In this document: positions 25,747 through 35,061 of the stretch, piece by piece
Layout: the number at the start of each line of letters is the position of its first letter
How positions within the stretch are numbered: the stretch's first letter is position 1
Assembly: GCF_024609215.1 (NCBI RefSeq)
Contig: NZ_JANIPD030000034.1
Span: 62,001-126,000, forward strand
Source: Curtanaerobium respiraculi
GTDB lineage: Bacteria > Actinomycetota > Coriobacteriia > Coriobacteriales > Eggerthellaceae
Direction of reading: 5' to 3'
DNA: 64,000 bases
Made by a program: the position numbers and the translations under genes
Notes under the pieces: generated by a model
What the model saw: the letters and a program-made list of their open reading frames with translations, nothing else
Told to the model about the DNA's origin: nothing
Databases searched by the model: none

Positions 25747-25810
25747 TGCGTTGAGCTCCTTTTAAGTTCTATGCCTAGGGGTCTCGCCCCTCTGAAAACA
25801 GCGATTGCTT

Positions 25811-25839
25811 ATAATATGCCGATGCCGGCGCGGGCGCAA
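25811..25839 (-). promoter_or_regulatory. Candidate rpsP promoter
   Basis: TTGCGC (25834-25839) and TATTAT (25811-25816) on the minus strand are separated by 17 bases, and start about 65 bases upstream of rpsP. Between it and the gene, AGGGG (arm) and CCCCT can pair as a small leader hairpin, a possible site for autogenous control. Confidence 0.6.
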
Positions 25840-25893
25840 GCGATCCCACAACTTCAGCATGTGCGCCTACCGACCCTGCCGCCCCTACTGGCC

Positions 25894-27309
25894 CTACTGG
25901 CCCATCTTGTCGGCCAGCGCCTGCAGATCCTTCAGGGACATGCCGTTCATCCCGGGGATGCCGCGCATGCGATGGCGCTTCTTCTTGCCCTTCTTGCCCT
26001 TGCGGTTCGAGGGGAAATCGTCTTGGGGCATCATCTGCTTGAGCATCTTCTTCGTCTCGTTGAACTTCTTCATCACCTGGTTGACCTCGGTGACGTTGGT
26101 CCCGGCGCCCCGGGCGATGCGCGCTCGGCGGCTGCCGTTCAATATCTCGGGATGCAGGCGCTCCTCGGCGGTCATGCTGAATATGATGACTTCCATGCGG
26201 TCGAGGGCCTTGGTGTCCACCTGCCCCTGCGAAAGGGCCTTATCACCGCCCGGCATGGCGGCGATAAGCTTGTTCACCCCGCCGATCTTGCGCACCTGCT
26301 TGTTCATCTCCAAGAAGTCGTTCAGGTTGAGCTGCGCCTTCATCATGCGCTCGGCCTGCTCCGCCTCGATCTTCTCGGTCTCCATCTTGGCGGCGGTCTC
26401 GATGAGGCTGACCACGTCGCCCATCCCCAGGATGCGCTTTGCCATGCGGTCCGGATGGAACTCCTCGAGCGAGTCGGGTTTCTCGCCCGCGCTGATGAAC
26501 TTAATGGGCTTGCCGGTGACTTTGCGGATGGAAAGCGCACCGCCGCCGCGGGCGTCGCCGTCCATCTTCGACATGATCACGCCGTCGAAATCGACCTGTT
26601 CCGCGAAGGCCTGGACGACGGTGACGACGTCTTGGCCGGTCATGGCATCGACGACCATGAACGTCTGCTCGGGATCCACGGCATCCTTGATGTCGATGGC
26701 CTCCTGCATCATCTGCTCGTCCACGTGCAGGCGCCCGGCGGTGTCGATGATCACGACATCGCGCAGATGGTCGATGGCGTCCTGCACGCCCTCGCGGGCG
26801 ATGTCCACCGGGTCGCCGCCGTCGCGGCGGTACACGCGCACGCCCATCTCGTCGCCCAGGGTCTGCAGCTGGTCGGCCGCGGCAGGGCGGTACACGTCGC
26901 ATGCGACCAGCAGCGGATTGTGGTTCTGGCTGCGCAGCAGGTACGCCAGCTTCGCCGCGGCGGTCGTCTTGCCCGAGCCCTGCAGGCCCACGAGCATGAT
27001 GACGTTGGGAATGCGGCTCGACAGCTGGATGCGGCTGGAAGCCTCGTCGCCCAGCAGCTTCGTGAGCTCGTCGAGCACCACCTTCACCACGTTCTGCGCG
27101 GGCGTGAGCGAGTCGAGCACCTCGGCGGCAAGGCAGCGCTCCTTCGTCTCCGCGACGAATCCCTTGACCACCTTGAAGTTGACATCCGCCTCGAGCAGCG
27201 CGAGGCGGATCTCGCGCATCGCGGAGTTGATATCGTCCTCGGTCAGCTTGCCTTTGCCCCGCAGTCCGCTGAATATGCCCTGCAGGCGTTCAGATAGGTT
27301 ATCGAGCAT
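25894..27309 (-). CDS. ffh: Signal recognition particle protein Ffh
   Basis: SRP54 GTPase that binds signal sequences and SRP RNA and delivers ribosomes to FtsY. The 471-residue protein has the N domain, the P-loop GLQGSGKTTAAAK, DTAGRLHVDEQMM, the GTPase TKMDGDARGGGALS-type motif (here SKMDGDARGG), and a C-terminal M domain with the RNA-binding SRRARIARGAG and a Met-rich end. It is nine bases downstream of ftsY, so SRP and its receptor are co-transcribed. The SRP RNA gene was not found in this window. Confidence 0.97.
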   Translation of the reverse strand: MLDNLSERLQGIFSGLRGKGKLTEDDINSAMREIRLALLEADVNFKVVKGFVAETKERCLAAEVLDSLTPAQNVVKVVLDELTKLLGDEASSRIQLSSRIPNVIMLVGLQGSGKTTAAAKLAYLLRSQNHNPLLVACDVYRPAAADQLQTLGDEMGVRVYRRDGGDPVDIAREGVQDAIDHLRDVVIIDTAGRLHVDEQMMQEAIDIKDAVDPEQTFMVVDAMTGQDVVTVVQAFAEQVDFDGVIMSKMDGDARGGGALSIRKVTGKPIKFISAGEKPDSLEEFHPDRMAKRILGMGDVVSLIETAAKMETEKIEAEQAERMMKAQLNLNDFLEMNKQVRKIGGVNKLIAAMPGGDKALSQGQVDTKALDRMEVIIFSMTAEERLHPEILNGSRRARIARGAGTNVTEVNQVMKKFNETKKMLKQMMPQDDFPSNRKGKKGKKKRHRMRGIPGMNGMSLKDLQALADKMGQ

Positions 27310-27318
27310 AGCGGCTCC

Positions 27319-28512
27319 TTACGATTTCATCCATTTCCACATGCGCTTCAGGCGACCCTCCTTCTGGGAGGCGGTGTCTTCTTCGCCGGGGCGCTCGGAG
27401 CCGGTCTCACCGGCGGGCCGTTCGGCTTCGATGCCCGCTTCGGCATCCGAAACGGACGCCGGGGCGACCTCGGCTTCGGCTTCCCCCGCGACCTCCCCAT
27501 CCGCGCGTCCGGACGGGGTATTGGACGCGGCAGCATCCCCCTCGCCCGCGGCGGCGATGCCGGCTTCGGTATCTGCCGAATCCGCCGCATCCCCGCCTTC
27601 CGCACCAGCTGGCTCGGCGCCGATGAGGGCGGCCGCGAAATCGTGCGCGTCGAAGTCCTGCAGATCGTCCAGGCCCTCGCCCACCCCCACCTTCGCTATG
27701 GGGAGCCCCAGCTCATGGCTCACGGCAAGCGCGATTCCACCCTTCGCCGTGCCGTCGAGCTTGGTGATGATCAGCCCGTCCAAATCGAGGGCCTTGTCGA
27801 ATTCGCGCGCCTGCGACAGCCCGTTCTGCCCGGTGGTCGCATCGATGACCAGCACCGTGCGCACGGGCATCCGCGAGCGCTTGCGCACCACGTTCACGAC
27901 CTTCTGCAGCTCGCGCATCAGGTCGCCGGAGGTGTGCAGGCGGCCGGCGGTGTCGATGAGCACCAGGTCGCTGCCGAGCGCCTCGGCGCGTTCGATGGCA
28001 TCGTAGCACACGCTTGCCGGGTCGGCGCCGCGTTGGCGCTGCACGATCTCGACGCTGCTCCGCTGAGCCCATACCTCCAACTGCTCGATGGCGGCGGCGC
28101 GGAAGGTGTCGGCGCTGCCCAGAAGCACGCTGCGCCCGCGGCTTTTCTGCTCGGAGGCGATCTTTCCCACCGTGGTGGTCTTGCCCGCCCCGTTGATGCC
28201 CACGAAAAGCACCAGCACGGGGCTTTCCTCGAACAGGTTCCGCTCGCCCACGGTGAATTCCTCGGCGATCTGGTCGGCGAGCGCGTCCATGACCGCGTAG
28301 GCGTCGGGCAGGGCGTGGCGCGTGGCGAAATCGCGCACTCGCTCCACGATCGCCATGGCGGCAGGCGCCCCGACATCGGCGAGGATGAGGGCCTCCTCCA
28401 GCCCCTCCCAGAAATCGTCGTCCACCGCGGGCCCGCGGTCGAGCAGGATGTTCATCCGCTCCGCGAACCGCTGCCGCGTGCGCGACATGCCGCGTTTCAT
28501 GCTCTCGAACAT
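27319..28512 (-). CDS. ftsY: SRP receptor FtsY with an acidic C-terminal tail
   Basis: Membrane-associated GTPase partner of Ffh. NG domain occupies residues 1 to about 298: N-domain MKRGMSRTRQRF, P-loop VGINGAGKTTTVGK, DTAGRLHTSGDLM, TKLDGTAKGGIAL. Unusually, the acidic region normally placed before the NG domain is absent, and instead about 99 residues follow it, rich in Ala, Glu, Gly and Asp and ending in a basic, tryptophan-containing segment KEGRLKRMWKWMKS. That end could be an amphipathic membrane-binding helix. The tail is in frame and has no stop or frameshift sign. Four bases separate it from smc. Confidence 0.95.
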   Translation of the reverse strand: MFESMKRGMSRTRQRFAERMNILLDRGPAVDDDFWEGLEEALILADVGAPAAMAIVERVRDFATRHALPDAYAVMDALADQIAEEFTVGERNLFEESPVLVLFVGINGAGKTTTVGKIASEQKSRGRSVLLGSADTFRAAAIEQLEVWAQRSSVEIVQRQRGADPASVCYDAIERAEALGSDLVLIDTAGRLHTSGDLMRELQKVVNVVRKRSRMPVRTVLVIDATTGQNGLSQAREFDKALDLDGLIITKLDGTAKGGIALAVSHELGLPIAKVGVGEGLDDLQDFDAHDFAAALIGAEPAGAEGGDAADSADTEAGIAAAGEGDAAASNTPSGRADGEVAGEAEAEVAPASVSDAEAGIEAERPAGETGSERPGEEDTASQKEGRLKRMWKWMKS

Positions 28513-28515
28513 GGC

Positions 28516-31500
28516 CTATCCTTCCGCATGCGCGAGCGCCCGCTCCAGGCGCTGGCTCATGACTTTCGTCACGCCGTCGTTCTGCATGGAGATGCCGTAC
28601 AGCACGTCGGCCATCTCCATCGTGCGGCGTTGGTGGGTGATCATGATGAACTGCGTGTCACGGCGGATGCTGTCGAGGTACGCCGTCAGCCGCCGGAGGT
28701 TTGTATCGTCGAGCGCCGCCTCCACCTCGTCGAGGATGTAGAAGGGGGTGCTGCGCGTCTCGTACACGGCGAAGAGCAGCGCCATGGCGACGAGCGACTT
28801 CTCCCCGCCGCTCATGAGCGACATCTTGGTGATTCGCTTGCCGTTCGGCTGCGCGTTCACCTCCACGCCGGTGTTTTCCGGGTCAGCCGGGTCGACCATG
28901 GTCAGCGACCCCTTCCCGCCGGGGAACAGGCGGGCGAAGATCCGCTTGAAGCTCTCGTTCACCGACTCGAAGGTGTCCACGAAGTCGTCGCGCATCCTCT
29001 CGTCGATGACCGCCATGATGCGGCGCACCGAGCGGCGGGCGGAAAGCATGTCGTCCACCTGGCTGCGCAGGTAGTCGTAGCGCTCCTTCAGCTGCGCATA
29101 TTCTGCGGCGGCATCGGGGTTGATGGCGCCCATGTTGGCGATGCGGCGCTTGAGCTTGAAGGCGGCCCCCTCCACGGCCGGACGATCCTCGAGCTCGGGG
29201 AGCTTAAGCGCGGTTTCGAGGGGGGCGCGGCACTCGTCGGTGATCGCGTGGATGGCCGCCTCGACCTGCAACTCCAGCTTGCCCTTCTCCACGCGCGCGG
29301 CGCCGAGCGATTCGTTAGCCTCGTCGAACGCCTCGTGGGCCCTCTTCGCCGCGACGCGCGCCCGGGCGATCTCGTCGTGCAGGGCGCCCGATGCGGACCG
29401 CGAGGCGGCGGACCTCTCCTCCAAGCGCACCGTTCGCGCGCGGGCAGCGTCGGCGAGGGATTCGCACGCCTCCAGCAAGGGGGCGATGCGGTCGGACGCC
29501 GCGCTTTTCAGATGTATGGAGCCGCGGACGGCCGCCCCGGCTTCGCGCGCCGATTTCACATCGCGTTCGCGGGCGAGCTTCATGCGCACCGCATAGTCGC
29601 ATTTCTCCTTGCAGGTCGCCGCCGCGAGCTTCGCTTCCGCCAGAGCGTTCGACGCCTCATCCGAGCGGGCGCGGATGGGGGCGAGCTCGTCGCGCAGGCG
29701 GTCGAACTCGTCTTTCGCCTCGGAGATCGCCGCGGAAAGCGAGAAGGCGCGCTCGTCGAGCGTGGCGGCCTCCGGTTCGGCCTTCGCAAGGGCCTCCTGC
29801 GCGGCCGCCCGCTGGCCGGCGATGCGCTTCGCCTCGCCTTGAGCGGACTCGAGGGCCGCCGCGGCGCGCTGCCTCTCCGCGCGGGCGGAGGATTGCCCCC
29901 CGCGGGCCTGCGCCCGCTCCTGCGACGCTGCGAGCGTCGCGGTCTGGCATGCGCGCAGGTGCCCCTCCGCCGCCGCGGCCTCATCCCGGGCTTGCGCGAG
30001 GGCGCGATCCGCCGACCGCAGCGCCCCGCGGGCCTCTTCGAGGGCACGATGCGTGGCAAGCGCCCCCTGCGAGGCATCGGACGCCTTGCGGACGAGGGAG
30101 GCCTTCCCGTTGGGCCGGACGACGACCCCGTCGAGCGTCGCGCCAACCGATCCGCCCGCGGCGGCCCGCTGCGCCTGCTCCACGGTATCGCAGAGCACCA
30201 CATCGCCCAGAAGCGCCTCGAGGGCGGGCGCGGCGGCGGCGCTGCACGTCACACGATCGATGAGCCTGCTCCCCGCCGCGGGGGCGGAGGGCGCGCGCAT
30301 GGAGGCGCGGGGCAGAAGCGATAGCGACCCCTCGAGCGATCCGCCCGCAAGCGACCGAATCGCGGAGGCGGCGGAGGCGGCGTCAGGGACGAACAGGTCC
30401 TCGACGTCGTGATCAAGCAGCAGCTCAACCAGCATCTCCACCTCGGCCTCGGCCGTGATCTCGTCCAAGAGCGGGGTCGCCTCCCCCTGCCAGTCGGTCA
30501 GCATCCACGCGCGGAGGGGGTTCAGCGCCCCGCGCGAGCGCTCCAGCTCTTCGAGGCTCTTCATCTGCGCCGACGCGGCGGCGCGGCGGTCGCGCGCCGC
30601 ATCGAGCCGCGAGCGGGCCTCGTCGCGCGCGGCGACGGCGGCGCCCTGCGCCTCGCGGGCGGCCGCCTCCCGCTCCTGCGTCTCCTGTGCCAGGGCATCG
30701 GCGGTGCGCGCGGCCCGGACGGCCTCGTCGAACGCCGACTGTGCGGATTCCAGACGCTCTGCCAGCTCCGCTTCGCGCTCGCCGATCATCTTCTCCCGGG
30801 CGCGGTTGCTTGCCAGGATCTCCCTCGTGCGCGCCTGCGCCGCGCGCACCCCCTCCAATTCGGACGCCGCATCGCGGCGGCGGCGGGACGCGTCGTCCAC
30901 CCTGCCCTGCAGCTCGCGTTTTCGGCTCTGCAACGCATCCGTCCGGGCGCGCGCGGCCTCGAGCGCGGCGTCGGCGGCGTCGCGCTCCCGCGCGGCGGCG
31001 TCCAGCGCCGCCTGCGCCGCGACGAGCGCCTCGGCCATCTCCTGCGCGCGGCGTTCGTCGTCCTGCAGCCTCAGCCGGGCGTCGGCGAGGTAGCTGGCCA
31101 GGCTCCGCCGCTTCTCGTGCAGCAGCAGCACGTTCGAATCCAGGCGGTCGCTTGCCCCCTGCGCGCGCCGGTGGAGCTGCGCCGCCGACTGCGACGAGGC
31201 CGTCTCCTCCGCAAGGCGCCTCTGCAGGCCCTCCGCCTCCGCCTCGGCGCGGGAGATGTCCTCGCGCAGGAGCGCGAGCCGGGCGCGCGCCGCTTCCTCC
31301 TGCTTCAGGGCCTCGTCCCATTTTCCCTGCAGGATCCGCAGGTCGTCCACCGCGAGCTGCAGCGTCAGATCCTCGAGCTCTCCCGCGGCTTCGCGGTAGG
31401 CAAGGGCGTGCTTCGCCTTGCGCTCCAAAGGCCGCAGCTGGCGCTCCACCTCGGCCACCACATCTTGCACGCGGGCAAGGTGGTCGTCCATGCGTTGCAG

Positions 31501-32040
31501 CTTGCGCTCGCTTTTGGCCTTGCGCTGCTTGTGCTTCAAAACGCCGGCAGCCTCCTCGATGAGGGCCCGCCGGTCCTCCGGCTTGCTCGCGAGGATGTTC
31601 GCCAAATGGCCTTGGGCGATGATCGAATGGGTGCCCGTCCCCAGGCCGCTATCGTGCAGTATGTCGAGCACGTCCATGCGGCGGACGATCGCGCCGTTGA
31701 TGAGGTATTCGCTCTCGCCGCTGCGGTACATGCGGCGCCCGATCGACACCTCCGTGTAGTCGACGGGCAGCGTGCCGTCGGAATTGTCCAAGACCAGCTC
31801 CACCTCGGCCACCCCCACGGCGGCTCGGGCACTGCTGCCGGCGAAGATGACGTCCTCCATCGCCTGGCCTCGCAGATTCTTGGCGTTCAGCTCGCCCAAG
31901 ACCCACAGCACGGCGTCGGAGATGTTCGATTTGCCCGATCCGTTGGGCCCCACCACCGCGGTGATGCCCGGCTCGAACACGAGCATGCTGCGGTCGGCGA
32001 AGGATTTGAACCCCTTCAAGACGAGCGACTTCAGGTACAT
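28516..32040 (-). CDS. smc: Chromosome partition protein SMC
   Basis: Condensin ATPase that organises and segregates the chromosome. The 1174-residue protein starts MYLKSLVLKGFKSFADRS, with Walker A GPNGSGKSN (about 32-40), two long coiled-coil arms (very rich in Ala, Arg and Glu), a central hinge near the middle (LLDEITAEAEVEM region), and the C-terminal ABC signature LMSGGEKSLVAMALLF with Walker B FYILDEVEAALDD. The frame is open 46 codons upstream, but that overlaps rnc. It directly follows rnc (one base). ScpA and ScpB are not in the window. Confidence 0.97.
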   Translation of the reverse strand: MYLKSLVLKGFKSFADRSMLVFEPGITAVVGPNGSGKSNISDAVLWVLGELNAKNLRGQAMEDVIFAGSSARAAVGVAEVELVLDNSDGTLPVDYTEVSIGRRMYRSGESEYLINGAIVRRMDVLDILHDSGLGTGTHSIIAQGHLANILASKPEDRRALIEEAAGVLKHKQRKAKSERKLQRMDDHLARVQDVVAEVERQLRPLERKAKHALAYREAAGELEDLTLQLAVDDLRILQGKWDEALKQEEAARARLALLREDISRAEAEAEGLQRRLAEETASSQSAAQLHRRAQGASDRLDSNVLLLHEKRRSLASYLADARLRLQDDERRAQEMAEALVAAQAALDAAARERDAADAALEAARARTDALQSRKRELQGRVDDASRRRRDAASELEGVRAAQARTREILASNRAREKMIGEREAELAERLESAQSAFDEAVRAARTADALAQETQEREAAAREAQGAAVAARDEARSRLDAARDRRAAASAQMKSLEELERSRGALNPLRAWMLTDWQGEATPLLDEITAEAEVEMLVELLLDHDVEDLFVPDAASAASAIRSLAGGSLEGSLSLLPRASMRAPSAPAAGSRLIDRVTCSAAAAPALEALLGDVVLCDTVEQAQRAAAGGSVGATLDGVVVRPNGKASLVRKASDASQGALATHRALEEARGALRSADRALAQARDEAAAAEGHLRACQTATLAASQERAQARGGQSSARAERQRAAAALESAQGEAKRIAGQRAAAQEALAKAEPEAATLDERAFSLSAAISEAKDEFDRLRDELAPIRARSDEASNALAEAKLAAATCKEKCDYAVRMKLARERDVKSAREAGAAVRGSIHLKSAASDRIAPLLEACESLADAARARTVRLEERSAASRSASGALHDEIARARVAAKRAHEAFDEANESLGAARVEKGKLELQVEAAIHAITDECRAPLETALKLPELEDRPAVEGAAFKLKRRIANMGAINPDAAAEYAQLKERYDYLRSQVDDMLSARRSVRRIMAVIDERMRDDFVDTFESVNESFKRIFARLFPGGKGSLTMVDPADPENTGVEVNAQPNGKRITKMSLMSGGEKSLVAMALLFAVYETRSTPFYILDEVEAALDDTNLRRLTAYLDSIRRDTQFIMITHQRRTMEMADVLYGISMQNDGVTKVMSQRLERALAHAEG

Positions 32041-32041
32041 G

Positions 32042-32911
32042 CTATCCCTCTTGCGTCGGCGTTTCGGCCGACGAGGAGCCGGCAGGGGATTCGGAGGCCT
32101 CCTTGGCGGCGCGGCGCTCCGCCTTGGCGCGGGCCTTGTCCGCCTTGCGGGCGGCCTTCTCCGCCTGGCGGCGCTCACGCGCCTGCTCTTTCTCCTGCTT
32201 GCCCTTCGATGAGGGCATCTGGGCGAGCGCGCTCTGGGCGGCCTGGCTCTCGCTCTCCTTCTTCGTGCGCCCGACGCCGCGGGCGAGGGCCTGCAAGCCC
32301 GCGTAAACCTGCGTGACGAATGTGCGGTCGTGCGGGGGACCCTGGGTTTCGATCAGCTTGTAGGTGGGGGTGATGCCGTCCTCCTGCAGCTTCTCCTGCA
32401 GCATGCTCTTCGGATTCTCGGGCTCGGTGGCCATGTCGAGGCTCATGTAGCCCAGCAGCGTGTCCGCCACGAACGATTCGGCGACGTCCATGCCGCCGTC
32501 AAGGAACAGCGCCGCGACGACGGCCTCGTAGACGTTCTCCAGCGCGGAATGCAGCCCACGGCGACCCGTGCCCCGCTCGCTCTGGCCGAATATGATGAAA
32601 TCGGCGAACCCCAGATCGCTTGCCACGCGCGAAAGGGACTGCCCGCTGACCAGGGAGACCTTTATGCGGGTAAGCCCGCCCTCGTCGATTTCCGGGAACC
32701 GGTGGAAGGCGGCATTCGCCACGATGGCGCCCAGGATGCTGTCGCCCAAAAACTCGAGGCGTTCGTAGGAGTACTTGACCGGCTTTCCCTCGACGGCGGA
32801 AGGGTGCGTGATGGCGGAAAGGATATGGCGCTCTTCCTTGAAACGGTAGCCGAGCACCTTCTGCGCGAGGTCGATCTTCCGGCGTTGTTCTTCGCTTTCC
32901 TGAGTGCGCAT
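32042..32911 (-). CDS. rnc: Ribonuclease III with a charged C-terminal extension
   Basis: Double-strand-specific RNase that processes rRNA precursors and structured mRNAs. The protein is 289 residues from ATG 32911. The RNase III signature ERLEFLGDSILG carries the catalytic acids, and the dsRBD follows (TPTYKLIETQGPPHDRTF to QAAQSALAQM). Beyond the dsRBD lies a tail of about 60 residues almost entirely Lys, Arg, Ala and Glu, then Ser/Pro; typical RNase III ends at 220-250 residues. The frame is open upstream to 32986, but those codons do not match the family. Confidence 0.95.
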   Translation of the reverse strand: MRTQESEEQRRKIDLAQKVLGYRFKEERHILSAITHPSAVEGKPVKYSYERLEFLGDSILGAIVANAAFHRFPEIDEGGLTRIKVSLVSGQSLSRVASDLGFADFIIFGQSERGTGRRGLHSALENVYEAVVAALFLDGGMDVAESFVADTLLGYMSLDMATEPENPKSMLQEKLQEDGITPTYKLIETQGPPHDRTFVTQVYAGLQALARGVGRTKKESESQAAQSALAQMPSSKGKQEKEQARERRQAEKAARKADKARAKAERRAAKEASESPAGSSSAETPTQEG

Positions 32912-33047
32912 CTTAATCGAACGAAATCCCTTCCCCTCCTCGCATGCGGCGAGCGGAAGATAGCGTGCCCATCCACGGGGAAGCACTGACGGACTCAGAC
33001 GGCGACCGCTACTGAGCCCATCGGTGCTTCACACCGCAGATTGTACC

Positions 33048-34055
33048 CTAGCCCTGATGGGGGGCGACTGTTTGCGCGATTAATTCAGAAACCTGCAATC
33101 GAACCGTTTTCGCCGCGACGTGGACACCGTTCTTGATGGCCACCTCGTTGCTGCTGCCGTGCCCGACCATGCAGGCGCCCTTCACGCCGAGGAGCGGGGC
33201 GGCGCCGATGCGATCGCTCGAGATGCTGTCCTTCAGGTCCATGAGGCCGCCCCTCAGAAGGCCCGCGCCCACCATGGTGAGGGCGTTCTTCCTCGCGGCC
33301 TGCTTGATGGACTGGAACAGAACCTTGCTCGTGCCCTCGATGGTCTTCAGGCACACATTGCCGGTGAAGCCATCGGTCACGTAGATGTCGAACGTCGCCG
33401 CCAGCACGTCGGTACCCTCCGCGTTCCCCGCGAACTGGGGGACCTGCTCGCGCAGCAGCGCGAAAGCATCCTGGGCCAGCTTGGAGCCCTTGGCGTCCTC
33501 GGACCCGATGTTGAGCAGCGCCACCCGCGGGTTCGCGCGGCCGAGCACGCGCTCGGTGTAGATGGCGGCCATCTGCGCGAATTGGACCAGGTACTCGGGC
33601 TTGCAGTCGGCGTTGGCCCCCACATCGCACATCACCACGGGACGCACCGGGCTGGGGATGACGGTGCACAGCGCCGGGCGGGCGACCCCCTTGATGCGGC
33701 CGATGACGAGCGTGCCCGCCGCCAGGACAGCGCCCGTGCTCCCTGCGCTGAAGAAGCCCTGAGCGCGACCCTCCTTCACCAGGCGGCACCCCACCACGAG
33801 CGAGGAGTCCTTCTTCTTCCGGACCGCCTGCGCGGGATGCTCCCCCATGGCGATCTCCTCGGTGGCGGCGACGGCCTCGCATCGCTCGTGTGCGCCGGCG
33901 AAGGGCCCGACGACGTCCGCCGGACCGCATAGCAGCACGGTGAGCTGCGGATCCTCCTCAAGGGCCGCCTCGACGCCGGGAAGCACCACCGACGGGCCGG
34001 CATCGCCTCCCAACGCGTCGACGGCGATGGAAACCGGGGCGTTCTCTTCGGGCAT
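33048..34055 (-). CDS. plsX: Phosphate acyltransferase PlsX
   Basis: Converts acyl-ACP to acyl-phosphate, the donor for PlsY in phospholipid synthesis. The 335-residue protein from ATG 34055 begins with SIAVDALGGDAGPSVVLPG and has SAGSTGAVLAAGTL and VTDGFTGNVCLKTIEGTSK, all characteristic of PlsX. A strong AAGGAGG precedes the ATG. A stem-loop with a T run ends only 18 bases before the start, so expression must read through it or start inside it (see the separate entry). rpmF lies upstream, a pairing conserved in many bacteria, sometimes with fatty acid genes that are not present here. Confidence 0.96.
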   Translation of the reverse strand: MPEENAPVSIAVDALGGDAGPSVVLPGVEAALEEDPQLTVLLCGPADVVGPFAGAHERCEAVAATEEIAMGEHPAQAVRKKKDSSLVVGCRLVKEGRAQGFFSAGSTGAVLAAGTLVIGRIKGVARPALCTVIPSPVRPVVMCDVGANADCKPEYLVQFAQMAAIYTERVLGRANPRVALLNIGSEDAKGSKLAQDAFALLREQVPQFAGNAEGTDVLAATFDIYVTDGFTGNVCLKTIEGTSKVLFQSIKQAARKNALTMVGAGLLRGGLMDLKDSISSDRIGAAPLLGVKGACMVGHGSSNEVAIKNGVHVAAKTVRLQVSELIAQTVAPHQG

Positions 34056-34072
34056 GGGATCCTCCTTAAAGC

Positions 34073-34101
34073 AAAAATCCCCTGGCACGTGCGCAGGGGA
34101 T
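34073..34101 (-). terminator. Terminator or attenuator between rpmF and plsX
   Basis: ATCCCCTG (34077-34084) pairs with CAGGGGAT (34094-34101), and on the minus strand the stem runs directly into TTTTT. The plsX ribosome binding site begins just after the T run, leaving no room for a promoter between. Confidence 0.75.
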
Positions 34102-34127
34102 CGTACAAGCTCAGCGATACGCGGGCT

Positions 34128-34307
34128 TTACGCGGTCTCGATGACCTCGCGGTCGCGATAGTAGCCGCAATTCGGGCACACGCGATGGGGCAGCTTCACC
34201 TCGCCGCACTGGGGGCAGATGCTGCGCGCGGGCATCGCGATCTTGTCGTTGCTGGAACGACGGGAATGGGTGCGGGCGCGGCCCGTCTTACGTTTAGGTA
34301 CTGCCAT
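34128..34307 (-). CDS. rpmF: 50S ribosomal protein L32
   Basis: Zinc-ribbon L32 protein of 59 residues from ATG 34307 (MAVPKRKTGRARTHSRRS). The four zinc cysteines are CPQC and CPNC. An ATG five codons further upstream is possible but MAVPKRK is the family start. A promoter candidate lies upstream and a terminator follows, so L32 may be transcribed largely on its own. Confidence 0.97.
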   Translation of the reverse strand: MAVPKRKTGRARTHSRRSSNDKIAMPARSICPQCGEVKLPHRVCPNCGYYRDREVIETA

Positions 34308-34378
34308 CGGTGTCTCCTTCAAACTTCAAAGCAGACCCATCGGCCTGCTTGCATATAACGCTCAACACGCGAAGAAAA

Positions 34379-34407
34379 ATAATAGCATGCGCTCCCCAGC
34401 CCCGCAA
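34379..34407 (-). promoter_or_regulatory. Candidate rpmF promoter
   Basis: TTGCGG (34402-34407) and TATTAT (34379-34384) on the minus strand have a 17-base spacer, about 70 bases before rpmF. The -35 and -10 closely resemble the rpsP promoter of this window, supporting both. Confidence 0.6.
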
Positions 34408-34465
34408 GAATCAATCACCGAAACGCCACAGAGCTTTTCCGACGAGGGCAGCAGCGAAAGGGCGG

Positions 34466-35020
34466 CTATTCGTCGAACGTGAGGTTCTTCAGCGTGGCAA
34501 ACGGATTGGATGCCTCCGCGTCCTCCTTCGCCTGCCGCGCGCGCTTCGAGGCGCAGTCGCAGGTCTCATCGTTCAGGTTGGCCCCGCAATCCGGGCAAAG
34601 CCCCTTGCAATCCTCGCGACACAGGGGCACCAGCGGGACGTCCACGAGCACCGCGGCGATGATGTGCGGCTCCAGGTCGATCTTGTTCGACTCGGGCAGG
34701 CGGGCGAACTCGTCGTCATCCATGTTCTCGGGGTCCCCCGCTCCCGGAAGCAGGTAGTAGCCCTCGATGCGGCCTTCGATATCCACATGCATGTCCGCCA
34801 GGCAGCGTCCGCATCGCGTGGCTCCCGTGCCCGTCACGGTGCCGTCAATCAGCAGACCCTCGCCGGTGTTGCTGATGGTGAGCTCCCACTCGAGGGGCTG
34901 CTCGAAGGCATAGGTATCGGGACCCGCCTCGATGGTGCGCGGCTCGAGCTGCCCGGCAAACGAAGAGCTCTCCGCGGGGGCGAAGAGCTCTTGGGGTATT
35001 TCGACTACCGTGTTCGACAC
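34466..35020 (-). CDS. YceD-family protein (DUF177)
   Basis: Family of unknown mechanism linked to 23S rRNA or large-subunit accumulation and almost always next to rpmF, as here. The 184-residue protein has the central GATRCGRCLADM and the C-terminal motif CREDCKGLCPDCGANLN, the conserved Cys pattern of DUF177. It starts with GTG at 35020 behind GAGGGA. It lies 158 bases from rpmF, with a promoter in between, so the two can be uncoupled. Confidence 0.9.
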   Translation of the reverse strand: MSNTVVEIPQELFAPAESSSFAGQLEPRTIEAGPDTYAFEQPLEWELTISNTGEGLLIDGTVTGTGATRCGRCLADMHVDIEGRIEGYYLLPGAGDPENMDDDEFARLPESNKIDLEPHIIAAVLVDVPLVPLCREDCKGLCPDCGANLNDETCDCASKRARQAKEDAEASNPFATLKNLTFDE

Positions 35021-35061
35021 GATGATTCCCTCACTACCGTCAAAACAGCGCGGTGCGATTC

